DNA of 64,000 bases from Geodermatophilus sp. TF02-6 (GTDB lineage Bacteria; Actinomycetota; Actinomycetes; Mycobacteriales; Geodermatophilaceae), in assembly GCF_003319115.1 (NCBI RefSeq), contig NZ_QOHF01000003.1, positions 216,323-280,322 on the forward strand, written 5' to 3'. Position 1 is the first letter of the stretch, and the number at the start of each line of letters is the position of its first letter. The translations under genes were made by a program, and so were the position numbers. Under the pieces are notes generated by a model. That model searched no databases and was not told the origin of the DNA. It worked only from the letters and a program-made list of their open reading frames with translations. This document shows, one piece after another, positions 56,197-63,920 of this stretch.

Positions 56197-57314
56197 GGAC
56201 GCTGGTCGTCACCAACGACTTCCCGCCGCGCCAGGGCGGCATCCAGACCTTCGTCGCCGCCCTGCTCGCCCGCCGGCCACCGTGGTCCCTGGTCGTGCTC
56301 GCCTCCCGGTCGCCGGGCTGGGAGGCGTACGACGCGGCGCTGCCCTACCCGGTGGTGCGCCGCCCCACCGGGGTGTTGCTGCCCACCCCGGCCACGGCGC
56401 GGACCGCGGCCGGTCTCGCCCGCCGGTACGGGTGCGACACCGCCTTCTTCGGCGCGGCCGCGCCGCTGGGCCTGCTCGCCCCCGCACTGCGCGAGGTCGG
56501 CGTGCGGCACCTGGTCGGGGCCACCCACGGGCACGAGACCGGCTGGGTCGCCCTGCCCGGCGCGCGGCAGCTGGTGCGGCGGATCGCCGGCGGGCTGGAC
56601 GTCCTCACCTACATCAGCGGGTACACCCGCGCCCGGCTCGCACCGGTCCTGGGCGGGGTCACCCGCATGGCGCAGCTGTCACCCGGCGTGGACGTCGACC
56701 TGTTCACCCCGGCCGCCGACGGCGCGGCCGTGCGCGAGCGGTACGGGCTGGGCGAGGCGCCGGTCGTCGTGTGCGTGTCCCGGCTGGTCGCCCGCAAGGG
56801 CCAGGACGTGCTCGTCGCCGGCTGGCCGCGGGTGCTGGCCCGCCACCCCGACGCCCGGCTGCTCCTGGTCGGCGGCGGCCCGCTGGAGGGCCGCCTGCGC
56901 CGGGCCGTCGCCGCCCGCGGGCTGGCGCACTCGGTCGTCCTCACCGGGCCGGTCCCGCCGCAGCAGCTGCCCGAGCACTACGCCGCCGGCGACGTGTTCG
57001 CCATGCCCTGCCGCACCCGCCGCGGCGGGCTGGACGTCGAGGGGCTGGGCATGGTCTACCTCGAGGCGGCCGCCTGCGGCCTGCCGGTGGTGGCCGGCAC
57101 CTCCGGGGGCGCCCCGGAGACGGTCCGGGAGGGGGTGACCGGGCACGTCGTCGCCGACCCGCGGTCGCCGGGAGCGGTGGCGGAGGCGGTGGCCGGTCTG
57201 CTCGACGACCCCGTGCGGGCACGGCGGATGGGTGCGGCGGGCCGGGCCTGGGTGGAGCGGCGCTGGTCCTGGGCGACGATCGCCGCGACCTTCGCCGAGC
57301 TGCTCGAGGGTTGA
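56193..57314 (+). CDS. pimB: GT4 glycosyltransferase, PimB'-like mannosyltransferase
   Basis: A 373-residue GT-B enzyme. The N-terminal acceptor site is TLVVTNDFPPRQGGIQTFVAALLARR; GATHGHETGWVALPGARQLVRRI and YISGYTRARLAPVLGG follow. The nucleotide-sugar site includes VSRLVARKGQDVLVAGW and the E-x7-E motif region GLDVEGLGMVYLEAAACGLPVVAGTSGGAPETV. By family and by place next to fadD it corresponds to PimB', which adds the second mannose to phosphatidylinositol using GDP-mannose; the sugar specificity is inferred. The GTG overlaps the protease stop and follows AGGAGG. Confidence 0.85.
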   Translation: MRTLVVTNDFPPRQGGIQTFVAALLARRPPWSLVVLASRSPGWEAYDAALPYPVVRRPTGVLLPTPATARTAAGLARRYGCDTAFFGAAAPLGLLAPALREVGVRHLVGATHGHETGWVALPGARQLVRRIAGGLDVLTYISGYTRARLAPVLGGVTRMAQLSPGVDVDLFTPAADGAAVRERYGLGEAPVVVCVSRLVARKGQDVLVAGWPRVLARHPDARLLLVGGGPLEGRLRRAVAARGLAHSVVLTGPVPPQQLPEHYAAGDVFAMPCRTRRGGLDVEGLGMVYLEAAACGLPVVAGTSGGAPETVREGVTGHVVADPRSPGAVAEAVAGLLDDPVRARRMGAAGRAWVERRWSWATIAATFAELLEG

Positions 57315-57315
57315 C

Positions 57316-57437
57316 GGCGGAAGGACCCCGTCCTCCTCACCCCTCGCAGTGGAAGGACCCCCTGCCCCCCGCCACTCGCACGCTCTCGGCGGGACCCTGC
57401 AGGGGGCCGGAGCCTCGGGACGGGGCCGGAGGGGCCT
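57316..57437. repeat. Intergenic hairpin repeats (R1), two to three units
   Basis: GGACCCCGTCCTCCTCACCC, GGACCCCCTGCCCCCCGCCA with ACTCGCACGCTCTCGGCGGG, and ACCCTGCAGGGGGCC fill the gap between the convergent GT4 and fadD genes. The repeat-like GGTGGGGGGCAGCGGGGTCC continues into the fadD 3' end near 57443. Confidence 0.8.
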
Positions 57438-57438
57438 C

Positions 57439-59253
57439 TCAGGGGTGGGGGGCAGCGGGGTCCTTCTGGTACATCGCCTCGACCTCGGCGTCGAACTCCT
57501 TGAGCACCACGGCACGCTTGAGCTTGAGGCTCGGCGTCAGCATCCCGTTCTCCTCGGTGAAGTCGGTGTCCAGCACCCGGAACTGCTTGATCGCCTCCGC
57601 GTGCGAGACCGCCCGGTTGGCCTCGGCGACCGCCGCCTCGAGCTCGGCGCGCAGGTCGGGGTCCTCGCGCAGCTGCGCGGGCGTCAGACCGGTGTCCTTG
57701 CCCTCGGCCTGCAGCCAGGCCGGCAGCGCCTCCTCGTCGAGGGTGACCAGCGCGCCGATGAAGGGACGCTGGTCGCCGACGACGATGCACTGGCTGACCA
57801 GCCGGTGCGCGCGCAGCCGGTCCTCGAGGACGGCGGGGGCGACGTTCTTGCCGCCGGCGGTCACCAGGATCTCCTTCTTGCGGCCGGTGATCCGGATGAA
57901 GCCGTCGCTGTCGATCTCGCCGAGGTCGCCGGTGTGGAGCCAGCCGTCGGCGTCGACCGCCTCCCGGGTGGCCTGCTCGTCGTGCCAGTAGCCGCGCATC
58001 ACGATGCCGCCGCGGACCAGGATCTCGCCGTCGTCGGCGGTCGCCACCTCGACGCCGGGCAGCGGGCGCCCGACGGTGCCGATGCGCAGGGCCCCGTCGT
58101 GGTTCACCGACGCCGCCGCGGTGGTCTCGGTCAGCCCGTAGCCCTCGTAGACGGTGACGCCGATGCCGCGGAAGAAGTGGCCCAGCCGTTCGCCCAGCGG
58201 GGCGCCGCCGGAGACCGCACCCTGGCAGCGCCCGCCCAGCGCGGCGCGCAGCCTGCCGTAGACCAGCCTGTCGAACAGCGCGTGCTGGGCGCGCAGCACC
58301 GGGCTGGGGCCGCCGGTGTCCTGGGCGCGCGACCAGTCGACGGCGACCCGGGCCGCCCGGTCGAAGACCCGCCCCTTGCCGTCGGCCTCCGCCTTGGCCT
58401 TGGCCTGGTTGTAGACCTTCTCGAACACCCGGGGGACGGCGAGGACGAAGGTCGGCCGGAACCCGCCGAGGTCCTCCACCAGGTTCTTCACGTCCGGGGT
58501 GTGCCCGAGGACGGTGCGGGTCTTGACCGCGCCGACCTCCAGCACCCGGGCGAGCACGTGGGCCAGCGGGATGAACAGCAGCAGCGAGCTGCCCGGGGCG
58601 AGCAGCCGGCTGAGCAGGCTCATGCCGTTGCCGATCTCGAACAGGAAGTTGGCGTGGGTGAGCTCGCAGCCCTTGGGGCGGCCGGTGGTGCCGCTGGTGT
58701 AGATCAGCGTGGCCAGGCTGGAGGAGCGCAGCACCGCCCGGCGGGCCGCCAGCTCGGCGTCCGGGACGCCGGCGCCGGCCGCGGTGAGGGTGCCCAGGGC
58801 GTCGTCGTCGATGACCCACAGCGGGCCGAGGTCGGGGGCCTGCTCGCGCACCGAGTCCACCGCGGCGGCGTGCTCGGCCCGCTCGACGACGGCGGCGGTG
58901 GCGCCGGAGTCGGAGAGGATCCAGGCCACCTGGTCGGGGCTGGAGGTCTCGTAGACCGGGACGACGACCGCGCCCGCGGTCCAGATCGCGAAGTCGAGGA
59001 CCGTCCACTCGTAGCGCGTCCTGGCCTGCAGGGCCACCCGGTCGCCGACCTGCACGCCGGAGGCGATCAACCCCTTGGCGACCCCGGCCACCTGGGCGCC
59101 GAACTCGCGCCAGGTGACGTCCTCCCACCGGCCGCCGCGCCGGATCCGCAGGCCGACCTCGTCGCCGTGCTCGGCCACGTTGGTGGCGAGCAGGTCCGGC
59201 AGCGCCTCGTCGAGCCCCACCTCGGTCGTCGCGGGGACGCTGAACTCGCGCAC
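57439..59253 (-). CDS. fadD: Long-chain fatty-acid-CoA ligase (FadD15-like)
   Basis: A 604-residue AMP-forming synthetase. The P-loop-like TLIYTSGTTGRPKGCELTHAN lies near residue 172; VYEGYGLTETTAAASVNHDG, GWLHTGDLGEIDSDGFIRITGRKKEILVTAGGKNVAP (hinge and A8) and a C-terminal Lys near FTEENGMLTPSLKLKRAVVL follow. It activates fatty acids for lipid synthesis or breakdown. GGAGGAC precedes the GTG. It is divergent from the SRPBCC gene; the same pair order occurs around fadD15 in mycobacteria, from memory. Confidence 0.94.
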   Translation of the reverse strand: MREFSVPATTEVGLDEALPDLLATNVAEHGDEVGLRIRRGGRWEDVTWREFGAQVAGVAKGLIASGVQVGDRVALQARTRYEWTVLDFAIWTAGAVVVPVYETSSPDQVAWILSDSGATAAVVERAEHAAAVDSVREQAPDLGPLWVIDDDALGTLTAAGAGVPDAELAARRAVLRSSSLATLIYTSGTTGRPKGCELTHANFLFEIGNGMSLLSRLLAPGSSLLLFIPLAHVLARVLEVGAVKTRTVLGHTPDVKNLVEDLGGFRPTFVLAVPRVFEKVYNQAKAKAEADGKGRVFDRAARVAVDWSRAQDTGGPSPVLRAQHALFDRLVYGRLRAALGGRCQGAVSGGAPLGERLGHFFRGIGVTVYEGYGLTETTAAASVNHDGALRIGTVGRPLPGVEVATADDGEILVRGGIVMRGYWHDEQATREAVDADGWLHTGDLGEIDSDGFIRITGRKKEILVTAGGKNVAPAVLEDRLRAHRLVSQCIVVGDQRPFIGALVTLDEEALPAWLQAEGKDTGLTPAQLREDPDLRAELEAAVAEANRAVSHAEAIKQFRVLDTDFTEENGMLTPSLKLKRAVVLKEFDAEVEAMYQKDPAAPHP

Positions 59254-59409
59254 GCCTCGTCCTCCCCTCCCGCCCGGCCACGGCCCGTCGCCTGCGGCAC
59301 CGGTCGCGGGACGTCCTCGACCGAATCTAGCCGCCGGCGGCTACCCGCGAGTAGCAGGAGCCGGCGCCGCCGGCCGCCCGGTGGGCGGCGAGCGGTTAGC
59401 CTGCTGCGC

Positions 59410-59844
59410 ATGGCCGACCAGTCCACGCAGTCGATCACCGTCGAGGCGCCGCCGGCCGACGTCATGGCGGTGATCGCCGACTTCCCGGCCTATCCGCAGT
59501 GGGTCGCCGCGGCCAGGACGGTCGAGGTCCTCGAGCCCGGCCCCGACGGCCGGGCGCGGCGGGTGCACTTCGTCCTCGACGCCGGCGCGGTCAAGGACGA
59601 CTACGTGCTCGAGTACACCTGGGACGACGACCGCCGGGTGACCTGGACCCTGGTGAAGGGCCAGATGCAGAAGCGGCAGGAGGGCTCCTACACCCTCACC
59701 GAGACCGTGCCGGGCACCACCGACGTCACCTACGCGATCACCATCGACCTGGCCATCCCGATGCTGGGGATGATCAAGCGCAAGGCGGAGAAGGTCATCC
59801 TCGACACGGCTCTCAAGGAGCTCAAGAAGCGCGTGGAGGGCTGA
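59410..59844 (+). CDS. SRPBCC-family (polyketide cyclase/START-like) lipid-binding protein
   Basis: A 144-residue single-domain protein: QSITVEAPPADVMAVIADFPAYPQWVAAARTVEVLEPGPDGRARRVHFVLDAGAVKDDYVLEYTW...ITIDLAIPMLGMIKRKAEKVILDTALKELKKRVEG. This is a helix-grip fold that holds a hydrophobic ligand. Between fadD and an ArsA-like ATPase, a role in moving or sensing lipids is likely but unproven. TAGCCT 7 nt before the ATG suggests a leaderless mRNA. Confidence 0.9.
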   Translation: MADQSTQSITVEAPPADVMAVIADFPAYPQWVAAARTVEVLEPGPDGRARRVHFVLDAGAVKDDYVLEYTWDDDRRVTWTLVKGQMQKRQEGSYTLTETVPGTTDVTYAITIDLAIPMLGMIKRKAEKVILDTALKELKKRVEG

Positions 59845-59851
59845 GCGGCCG

Positions 59852-61009
59852 GTGTGCACGCTCCTGCTCACCGGGCCCGGCGGGGCCGGGACCTCGACCC
59901 TCGCCGCGGCGGCCGCCGTCCGCGCCGCCCGGTCCGGCCGGCGCACGCTGCTGCTGACCCGCCCGGGTGGGTGCCCGGCCGGGGTGGCCGACGTACCGGG
60001 CCTGGCCGTCGACCCGGTCGAGCCCCTCGCCGCGCTCGAGACGCTGTGGGCCGCCGCCGGGGAGCTGGCCGGCGCCGTCCCGGGCCTGACGCCGCCGCCG
60101 GCGAGCTCGGTCGTGCCGCTGCCGGGCGTCGCCGAGCTCGCCCTGCTGGTCCGGCTGGCCCGCGCGGCCCGCGACGGCGAGGCCGACACGGTGGTCGTCG
60201 ACGCCGGCCCGCTGCAGACCGGCACCGCGCTGGTCGGCCTGCCCGGTGCGCTGCGCTGGTGGCTGGACCAGGCGCTGCCCACCCGGCTGCGCGTGCTGGG
60301 CGCCGTCCGGACCGCCGCGGTGCGCTCCGGGGCGGTGTCCCGCAGGCCGGTCGACGCCGTCCTGGACGCGGTGCCCGTCCTGGAGGAGCTGCTCGGCCGG
60401 CTGGCCCTGACCGACCCGGCCGCGACCGAGGTCCGGCTGGTCGCCGTCCCCCGCCCGGGCGCCGTCGCGGCGCTGCGCACCGCGGTGACCGCGCTGGCCC
60501 TGCACGGTCAGCGGCCGACCGCCGTCCTCGCGCGGGTGCTCCCGGCCGGCGTCCCGGGGCAGTGGTGGGCCGCGCGCCGGGTCGAGCAGGACGCCGTCCT
60601 CGCCGAGCTGGCCGAGCTGGCCCCGGTGCGGCGGGTCCCGGAGGCCGCGCGGGCGCCGGCAGGCGCCGCGGCGTTGGCCGCGCTGCTGCCCGACGGGGAC
60701 GACGGCCCGCCGGCGGTCCCGCGGCGGCCGCTGACCGACCGGGTGGACGGCGGCCGGCGGCTGGTGCTGCCGCTGCCCTTCGCCGAGCGCGCCGACCTGG
60801 AGCTGACCCGCTGGCAGGACGACCTGGTGGTCACCGTGGCCGGGACGCGCCGGTCGATCCGGCTCGACGCCCTGCTGCGCCGCTGCCTGGTCACTGCCGG
60901 CGCCCTCACCGACGCCGGCACCGCGCGGGCGCGGCTCGAGGTCACCTTCACACCCGATCCGCAGCAGTGGCCGGCCGACCTGCTGGCCGCCGAGGGGAGC
61001 ACGAGATGA
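59852..61009 (+). CDS. ArsA/GET3-like ATPase, degenerate
   Basis: A 385-residue protein. The N-terminal loop [34 protein letters not shown] matches the deviant Walker A of ArsA, except that the signature Lys residues (KGGVGKT) are replaced (GPGGAGTST). TVVVDAGPLQTG resembles Walker B with the expected TAPTGHTLR changed. The C-terminal part (about 300-380: LVLPLPFAERADLELTRWQDDLVVTVAGTRRSIRLDALLRR) looks like the small alpha-crystallin-like domain of ArsA_HSP20. ATP hydrolysis is doubtful. It begins 7 bp after the SRPBCC gene and overlaps the next gene (ATGA). Confidence 0.83.
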   Translation: MCTLLLTGPGGAGTSTLAAAAAVRAARSGRRTLLLTRPGGCPAGVADVPGLAVDPVEPLAALETLWAAAGELAGAVPGLTPPPASSVVPLPGVAELALLVRLARAARDGEADTVVVDAGPLQTGTALVGLPGALRWWLDQALPTRLRVLGAVRTAAVRSGAVSRRPVDAVLDAVPVLEELLGRLALTDPAATEVRLVAVPRPGAVAALRTAVTALALHGQRPTAVLARVLPAGVPGQWWAARRVEQDAVLAELAELAPVRRVPEAARAPAGAAALAALLPDGDDGPPAVPRRPLTDRVDGGRRLVLPLPFAERADLELTRWQDDLVVTVAGTRRSIRLDALLRRCLVTAGALTDAGTARARLEVTFTPDPQQWPADLLAAEGSTR

Positions 61010-61380
61010 GCGACGGACCCGACTGGGTCGAGCAGACCCGCCGGCTGGTGGCCGGGCTGGGCCGCACCGTCGGTCAGGCGCTGCAAGAGGCGCGGGCGAC
61101 CCCCGCGGACCACCCCGCCGACTGTCGCTGGTGCCCGGTCTGCCAGGCCGCGGCGGTGGTCCGCGGCGAGCGTCCCGAGGTGACCGCCGCGCTGGCCGAC
61201 GTCCTGGGTGCGGCGGCGTCCGCGCTGCGGGCCTTCGCCGAGTCGGGCCCCGCGGGGGGACGCCCCGCCTGGGGCGGGCAACCGGCCTCCGAGCAGCCGG
61301 GCTCCGAGCAACCGGCCTCCGAGCAGCCGGCAGCGCCCGCCGAGCCCGCGCCGACGGTCCAGCGGATCGAGATCGTCTGA
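61006..61380 (+). CDS. Conserved CxxC protein preceding glucokinase
   Basis: A 124-residue protein: an N-terminal helix (DWVEQTRRLVAGLGRTVGQALQEA), the motif HPADCRWCPVCQAAAVVRGERPEV with three Cys that may bind a metal, a second helix (TAALADVLGAAASALRAFAE), and a low-complexity tail of repeated SEQPA units. The tail is encoded by a 15-bp tandem repeat (61279-61330). A similar protein precedes glkA in Streptomyces, as I recall; function unknown. It is coupled to the ATPase by ATGA overlap. Confidence 0.82.
   Translation: MSDGPDWVEQTRRLVAGLGRTVGQALQEARATPADHPADCRWCPVCQAAAVVRGERPEVTAALADVLGAAASALRAFAESGPAGGRPAWGGQPASEQPGSEQPASEQPAAPAEPAPTVQRIEIV
61279..61330 (+). repeat. 15-bp in-frame tandem repeat
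   Basis: CAACCGGCCTCCGAG-type units occur about 3.5 times with small changes, encoding QPASE/QPGSE pentads at the end of the CxxC protein. Confidence 0.8.
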
Positions 61381-62469
61381 GTGGCCGCCGCGCAGCCCCC
61401 CTCGCACCCCGCCGCGCAGCCCCCCACCCACCCCGCCGCGCAGCCCCCCACCCACCCCGCCGCGCAGCCCCCCACCCGCCCCGCCGTGACCGACGCCGCC
61501 GACCTGCCCGCCCTGGGCATCGACATCGGCGGCACGAAGGTGGCCGGCGGCGTCGTCGCCCCCGACGGGACGGTGCTGGCCACCGCGCGCCGGGCGACCC
61601 CGGGCGCGTCGGTGGTCGAGACCGAGGACGCGATCGCCGCGGTGGTCGAGGAGCTCGCGCTGTGGCACGGCGGGCCGCTGGTCGGTGTCGGCGTGGGGGC
61701 GGCCGGCTGGTTCGACCGCACCGGGGACACGGTGCTGTTCAGCCCGCACCTGGCCTGGCGCAACTCCACCCTGCGCAAGGACCTCGCGGTGCGGCTGCAG
61801 CGGCCGATGTGGGTGGGGAACGACGCCGACGCCGCCGCCTGGGCCGAGTACCGCTACGGCGCGGCCCGCGGCGCCGACCTCGCGCTGATGATCACCCTGG
61901 GCACCGGCATCGGCGGCGGGATCGTCGTGGACGGCCGGCTGCAGCGCGGCTCCCACGGCGTCGCGGGGGAGTGGGGGCACATGCGCGTCGTCCCCGACGG
62001 CCGGCTGTGCGCGTGCGGCAACCGGGGCTGCTGGGAGCAGTACGCCAGCGGGACCGCCCTGGGGCAGACGGCGCGGGAGGTGGCCCGCAGCTCCCCGGCG
62101 GCCGCCGCGCTGCTGCTCGAGCGGGTCGACGGCGAGGCCGACCGGCTCACCGGGGAGCACGTCGCCACGTCCGCCGCCGACGGCGACCCGCTCGCGCTGG
62201 AGCTGCTGGCCGAGGTGGGCTCCTGGCTCGGGCAGGGGATCGCCGACCTCGCCGCCGTCCTGGATCCCGAGGTGGTCGTCATCGGCGGCGGGGTGAGCGT
62301 GCTCGGCGAGATGGTGCTCGGCCCGGCGCGGGAGCGGTTGGACCGGGCGCTGCCCGGCCGCGGGTTCCGGCCCGGTCCGCGGGTGGCGGCCGCCCGGCTG
62401 GGCGCGCAGGCCGGCCTGGTCGGCGCCGCGGACCTGGTGCGCCGCGCCGTCTGCGAGGGCGAGGCGTAG
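61381..62469 (+). CDS. glk: ROK-family glucokinase
   Basis: A sugar kinase with the ROK layout: ATP loop LGIDIGGTKVAGGVVAPDG, GVGVGAAGWFDRTGDTVLFSPHLAWRN, catalytic Asp in WVGNDADAAAWAEYRYG, LGTGIGGGIVVDG, and the zinc motif EWGHMRVVPDGRLCACGNRGCWEQYASG (His and three Cys). It phosphorylates glucose. GTG 61381 follows the upstream stop directly and would add 35 residues made of four AAQPPTHP repeats; GTG 61486 (VTDAADLPALG) gives the usual family length of about 327 residues and may be the true start. Confidence 0.92.
   Translation: MAAAQPPSHPAAQPPTHPAAQPPTHPAAQPPTRPAVTDAADLPALGIDIGGTKVAGGVVAPDGTVLATARRATPGASVVETEDAIAAVVEELALWHGGPLVGVGVGAAGWFDRTGDTVLFSPHLAWRNSTLRKDLAVRLQRPMWVGNDADAAAWAEYRYGAARGADLALMITLGTGIGGGIVVDGRLQRGSHGVAGEWGHMRVVPDGRLCACGNRGCWEQYASGTALGQTAREVARSSPAAAALLLERVDGEADRLTGEHVATSAADGDPLALELLAEVGSWLGQGIADLAAVLDPEVVVIGGGVSVLGEMVLGPARERLDRALPGRGFRPGPRVAAARLGAQAGLVGAADLVRRAVCEGEA
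61387..61482 (+). repeat. 24-bp tandem repeat, four copies
   Basis: GCCGCGCAGCCCCCCACCCA plus CCCC, repeated four times with minor changes, either encodes the Pro-rich N-terminus of the glucokinase or forms its leader. The 24-bp period keeps the frame. Confidence 0.9.
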
Positions 62470-62474
62470 TCACC

Positions 62475-62535
62475 GTCGTCCTACCGGGCGACACCGCGGG
62501 CGATGACACGGTCGTCCTACCGGGCGACACCGCGG
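62475..62535. repeat. 25-bp direct repeat, two copies 36 bp apart
   Basis: GTCGTCCTACCGGGCGACAC plus CGCGG occurs at 62475-62499 and 62511-62535, just past the glucokinase stop. The two copies are exact. Confidence 0.85.
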
Positions 62536-62569
62536 CCACTGCCGTTCCCCGGTCGCGTGGAGCCGCTGC

Positions 62570-62611
62570 GTCGCGCCTGCGCGGACCCCTCCGGGCCCCA
62601 CTCGGCGCGAC
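62570..62611. repeat. Intergenic repeat R2, copy 2
   Basis: GTCGCGCCTGCGCGGACCCC, then TCCGGGCCCCACTCGGCGCGAC, nearly the same as 23601-23641. Again it sits between two convergent genes. Confidence 0.7.
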
Positions 62612-62615
62612 ATGA

Positions 62616-63863
62616 CTACGGGGCCAGCTCGCGGGCGAGCTGTTCGAGGAACAGGCCGATGTCGGTGACGATGCCCATCGCCTGGGCGCTGCCACGGTCG
62701 GCCAGCTTGGTGACCGTCGCGGGGTTGATGTCCACGCACACCAGCGGCACCGACGCCGGCAGGATGTTCCCCGTCGCGATCGCGTGCAGCATCGTCGCCA
62801 CCATGATGCAGAAGCCGACACCGGGCAGCTGGGCGCGCATCGCCCGCTGACCCCCGATCACGTCGGTGTACACGTCGGGCAGCGGGCCGTCGTCGCGCAC
62901 CGAGCCGACCAGCACGAACGGCCTGCCGGCCCGCACCATCGCGTGCATGACCCCGCCGGTGAGGACGCCGGACGCCACGGCCGCGGCGATCGAGCCGGCC
63001 CGCCGGATCGTGTTGATCGCCCGGATGTGGTGCTCGTGGCCGTGCGGCACGCCGGCGCCCTTGGCCAGGTCGACGCCGAGGGAGGTGCCGAACAGCGCCG
63101 CCTCGATGTCGTGCGTGGCCAGCGCGTTGCCGGCGAACAGGACGTCGACGTAGCCGGCCTCCACCAGCCGGACCATCGCCGGCGCCGCACCGGTGTGGAC
63201 GACGGCCGGCCCGCCGACCCACAGCACCTTCTGCCCGGCCGCCTTCACCTCCCGCATCCGCTCGGCGATCTGGCGGACCAGCACCACCTGCGGCTTCTCG
63301 CTGGAGGCCGCCGACGACATGAACCCGAACGCCTCCTCCTCGCCGCGGGCCACCGCCGGGGGCATCTCCACCCGGACGCCGCGCGCGCCGCACACCACGG
63401 CCGCACCGGCCCGGACGTCGCTGACCGGCACGGTCCGGACGACCACTCGTCCACCCGCCCCACCGTCGACCTCGTCGACGACCAGGCCGCAGTCCATCTC
63501 GGCGCGGTCGACCGGCAGCCACTCCCGGTCCAGGCGGACGCAGGTGTCGAGGTTGGTCGTCGAGTAGAAGTCGTCGGGGAAGACGCCGTCGGCCGGCGCC
63601 GGCCGCAGGGTCGCCGTCCCGGGGTCGACGGGGTTGGCGCCGTGGGTCTGCAGGCGCATGACGATCCGCTCGAGCAGGTCGCCCTCGCCGGCGCTGACCC
63701 GCACCAGCGCCCGCGACTCGTCCTCGTGCCGGCGTCCCAGGTCGAGGGACTCGATGAGGTAGTCGCCGCCGTACTCGAGCACGTCATCGAGCACCCGGGC
63801 GAGGATGCCGGTGTCCATCAGGTGGCCGGTCACGGCGACCGTGGTCGAGTGCGGGGCGTCCAC
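62616..63863 (-). CDS. TIGR00300/LOR-SDH-domain protein (ornithine cyclodeaminase-like)
   Basis: A 415-residue protein of the family found in archaea and some bacteria, once annotated from the plant LOR/SDH bifunctional enzyme. The N-terminal ACT-like part is [49 protein letters not shown] central domain has DDFYSTTNLDTCVR, and a C-terminal Rossmann-type domain has VLWVGGPAVVHTGAAPAMVRLVEAGYVDVLFAGNALATHDIEAALFGTSLG. A methanogen member is reported to be an ornithine cyclodeaminase. GTG 63863 is preferred because TAGCCT lies 7 nt upstream; GTG 63887 is the longer alternative. Confidence 0.85.
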   Translation of the reverse strand: MDAPHSTTVAVTGHLMDTGILARVLDDVLEYGGDYLIESLDLGRRHEDESRALVRVSAGEGDLLERIVMRLQTHGANPVDPGTATLRPAPADGVFPDDFYSTTNLDTCVRLDREWLPVDRAEMDCGLVVDEVDGGAGGRVVVRTVPVSDVRAGAAVVCGARGVRVEMPPAVARGEEEAFGFMSSAASSEKPQVVLVRQIAERMREVKAAGQKVLWVGGPAVVHTGAAPAMVRLVEAGYVDVLFAGNALATHDIEAALFGTSLGVDLAKGAGVPHGHEHHIRAINTIRRAGSIAAAVASGVLTGGVMHAMVRAGRPFVLVGSVRDDGPLPDVYTDVIGGQRAMRAQLPGVGFCIMVATMLHAIATGNILPASVPLVCVDINPATVTKLADRGSAQAMGIVTDIGLFLEQLARELAP

Positions 63864-63877
63864 CCGCCGCAGGCTAG

Positions 63878-63904
63878 TATCCTGCACCGAAAATCCGCAG
63901 GATA
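63878..63904. repeat. 8-bp inverted repeat before the IS630 gene
   Basis: TATCCTGC and GCAGGATA pair perfectly across 11 bases. It lies between the TIGR00300 gene and the IS630 transposase start, so it may belong to the insertion-sequence end or be an operator. Confidence 0.5.
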
Positions 63905-63920
63905 AATTGTAGACTGGGGT

